Below are positions 4,399-5,303 of a stretch of DNA of 5,303 nt, piece by piece. The notes beneath the pieces were generated by a model, which was not told the origin of the DNA, searched no databases, and saw only the letters and a program-made list of their open reading frames with translations. Position 1 is the stretch's first letter. Every line of letters begins with the position of its first letter. The position numbers and the translations under genes were made by a program. This stretch comes from Thermoflexus sp035573655 (GTDB taxonomy: Bacteria > Chloroflexota > Anaerolineae > Thermoflexales > Thermoflexaceae), in assembly GCA_035573655.1 (NCBI GenBank), contig DATMAC010000059.1, forward strand, positions 1 to 5,303, given 5' to 3'.

Positions 4399-5303
4399 AT
4401 GAAGGAGACCGTGGAAGCTTCCGCCTGCGGCAAGGTGATCCTCTTGGGCGAGCACGCGGTGGTTTACGGCCGCCCTGCCTTAGCGGTCCCGGTGTGTGGA
4501 TTGCGGGCGCGGGTACGGGCCGAGCCGCTGCCCCGTGGATCCGGATGCTGGATCGAAGCGACCGATGTGGGGGAGAAAATCGGGCTCGCCGCGGCCCCGC
4601 CGGAACATCCACTGGCCATGGCGGTTCGCCTGGCGTTAGCCCATTTGGGCCTCCCGGAGCCGGATCTTCGACTGATCCTGCGCTCCGAGCTGCCGATCGC
4701 CGGGGGATTGGGGAGCGGCGCCGCCGTGTCGGCGGCGCTGATCCGGGCGATTTTCCAGTGGGGCGGGCGGCCGGCGGATCCGGAGGTGGTTTCCGCCCTC
4801 GTGTATGAGGTGGAGAAGCGTTACCATGGCACTCCCAGCGGGATCGACAACACCGTGATCGCGTATGAACGCCCCATCCGCTTCGTCCGCGGCCAGCCCC
4901 CGGTCTTCCTTTCGATCGCCCGGCCGTTCACGCTGGTGATCGCGGACTCCGGCGTCCCCAGCCCCACCCGGGAGACCGTGGCGGCGGTACGGGCGGGGTG
5001 GGAGCGGGATCCGGAGCGCTACGAGCGCTTATTCGATGCGATTGCGGAGCTGGTTCGGGAGGCCGAGGGCTGCCTGGCCTCCGGCCGGGTTGAAGACCTG
5101 GGCCCGCTGCTCGATGCGAACCATCAGTTGCTGGGCGAGCTGGGCGTCTCATCGCCGGTCCTGGATCACTTGACCGAGGTCGCTCGGAAGGCCGGCGCGC
5201 TGGGGGCCAAGCTCACGGGCGGCGGCTGGGGAGGCAACATCATCGCTCTGACCCGTCCGGAGCAAGCCGAGCGTGTGGCTCAGGCCCTGCGAGCGGCCGG
5301 CGC
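4399..5303 (+). CDS. mvk: Mevalonate kinase, C-terminus cut by the window edge
   Basis: This GHMP-family kinase phosphorylates mevalonate to 5-phosphomevalonate with ATP, an early step of the mevalonate route to isopentenyl diphosphate. The frame is open from ATG 4399 to the window end (301 full codons). Family length is roughly 300-330, so little is missing. Lys12 and GEHAVVYG (17-24) form the N-terminal substrate-binding motif, though the common APGK is ACGK here. The nucleotide-binding loop PIAGGLGSGAAVS spans 99-111, with Ser106 and Glu139 at the usual magnesium-binding positions. HGTPSGIDN (143-151) carries the catalytic-base Asp150, and KLTGGGWGGN (271-280) is the third GHMP motif. The GLGSGAAVS and HGTPSGIDN forms point to mevalonate kinase rather than galactokinase, homoserine kinase or phosphomevalonate kinase. 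AAGGA (4383-4387) lies 11 bases upstream; GTG 4411 behind AAGGAG (4402-4407) is an alternative start. No other mevalonate-pathway gene is visible. Confidence 0.93.
   Translation, partial: MKETVEASACGKVILLGEHAVVYGRPALAVPVCGLRARVRAEPLPRGSGCWIEATDVGEKIGLAAAPPEHPLAMAVRLALAHLGLPEPDLRLILRSELPIAGGLGSGAAVSAALIRAIFQWGGRPADPEVVSALVYEVEKRYHGTPSGIDNTVIAYERPIRFVRGQPPVFLSIARPFTLVIADSGVPSPTRETVAAVRAGWERDPERYERLFDAIAELVREAEGCLASGRVEDLGPLLDANHQLLGELGVSSPVLDHLTEVARKAGALGAKLTGGGWGGNIIALTRPEQAERVAQALRAAG

Noticed and set aside
1..5303. CRISPR array, insertion sequence, toxin-antitoxin or defence system
   Set aside because: No regularly spaced repeats, transposase motifs, terminal inverted repeats with target duplications or defence-type domains are present; all five genes belong to ordinary metabolic or repair families.

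Overview
This is a GC-rich bacterial chromosome segment with five protein genes, all on the + strand, and short intergenic gaps. Base composition, GTG starts, hot-environment-type protein composition (rich in Arg, Ala, Glu), a mevalonate kinase in a bacterium and a GTAGGGG...CCCCTAC-type intergenic palindrome suggest a thermophilic member of the Chloroflexota (Thermoflexus/Anaerolineae-like). That placement is inference from family resemblance and was not tested by a search.

Layout. Positions 1-119 are a leader with a perfect TATAAT and a ribosome binding site. Positions 120-1151 encode a two-SIS-domain sugar-phosphate isomerase/deaminase (GlmS isomerase-half type, NagB-II/AgaS-like), ending in a strong hairpin that overlaps its stop codon. 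Positions 1152-1303 are an AT-richer, structured leader. Positions 1304-2532 encode the large subunit of exodeoxyribonuclease VII (xseA), broken by a one-base deletion at about 2018-2022. Restoring one base realigns all four residues known to be important in the family. psuG (2529-3452, pseudouridine-5'-phosphate glycosidase) starts inside the xseA stop (GTGA overlap). A TM1293-like class I SAM-dependent methyltransferase follows after 46 bases (3499-4149). A 249-base gap holds a palindromic repeat-like element. Positions 4399-5303 encode mevalonate kinase, cut by the window end.

Working together. xseA and psuG are clearly translationally coupled, and the methyltransferase may be the last gene of the same transcript. 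Their functions (DNA repair/recombination, modified-nucleotide salvage, small-molecule methylation) do not form an obvious pathway. The SIS gene (amino-sugar catabolism) and mevalonate kinase (isoprenoid precursors) look like separate transcription units.

I see no mobile element, CRISPR array, tRNA, rRNA or phage gene, and no convincing minus-strand gene. The window is mostly ordinary housekeeping DNA. The points worth a second look are the xseA frameshift, the foldable xseA leader with two mutually exclusive pairings, the intergenic palindrome, the orphan psuG with changed otherwise-conserved residues, and the bacterial mevalonate kinase.
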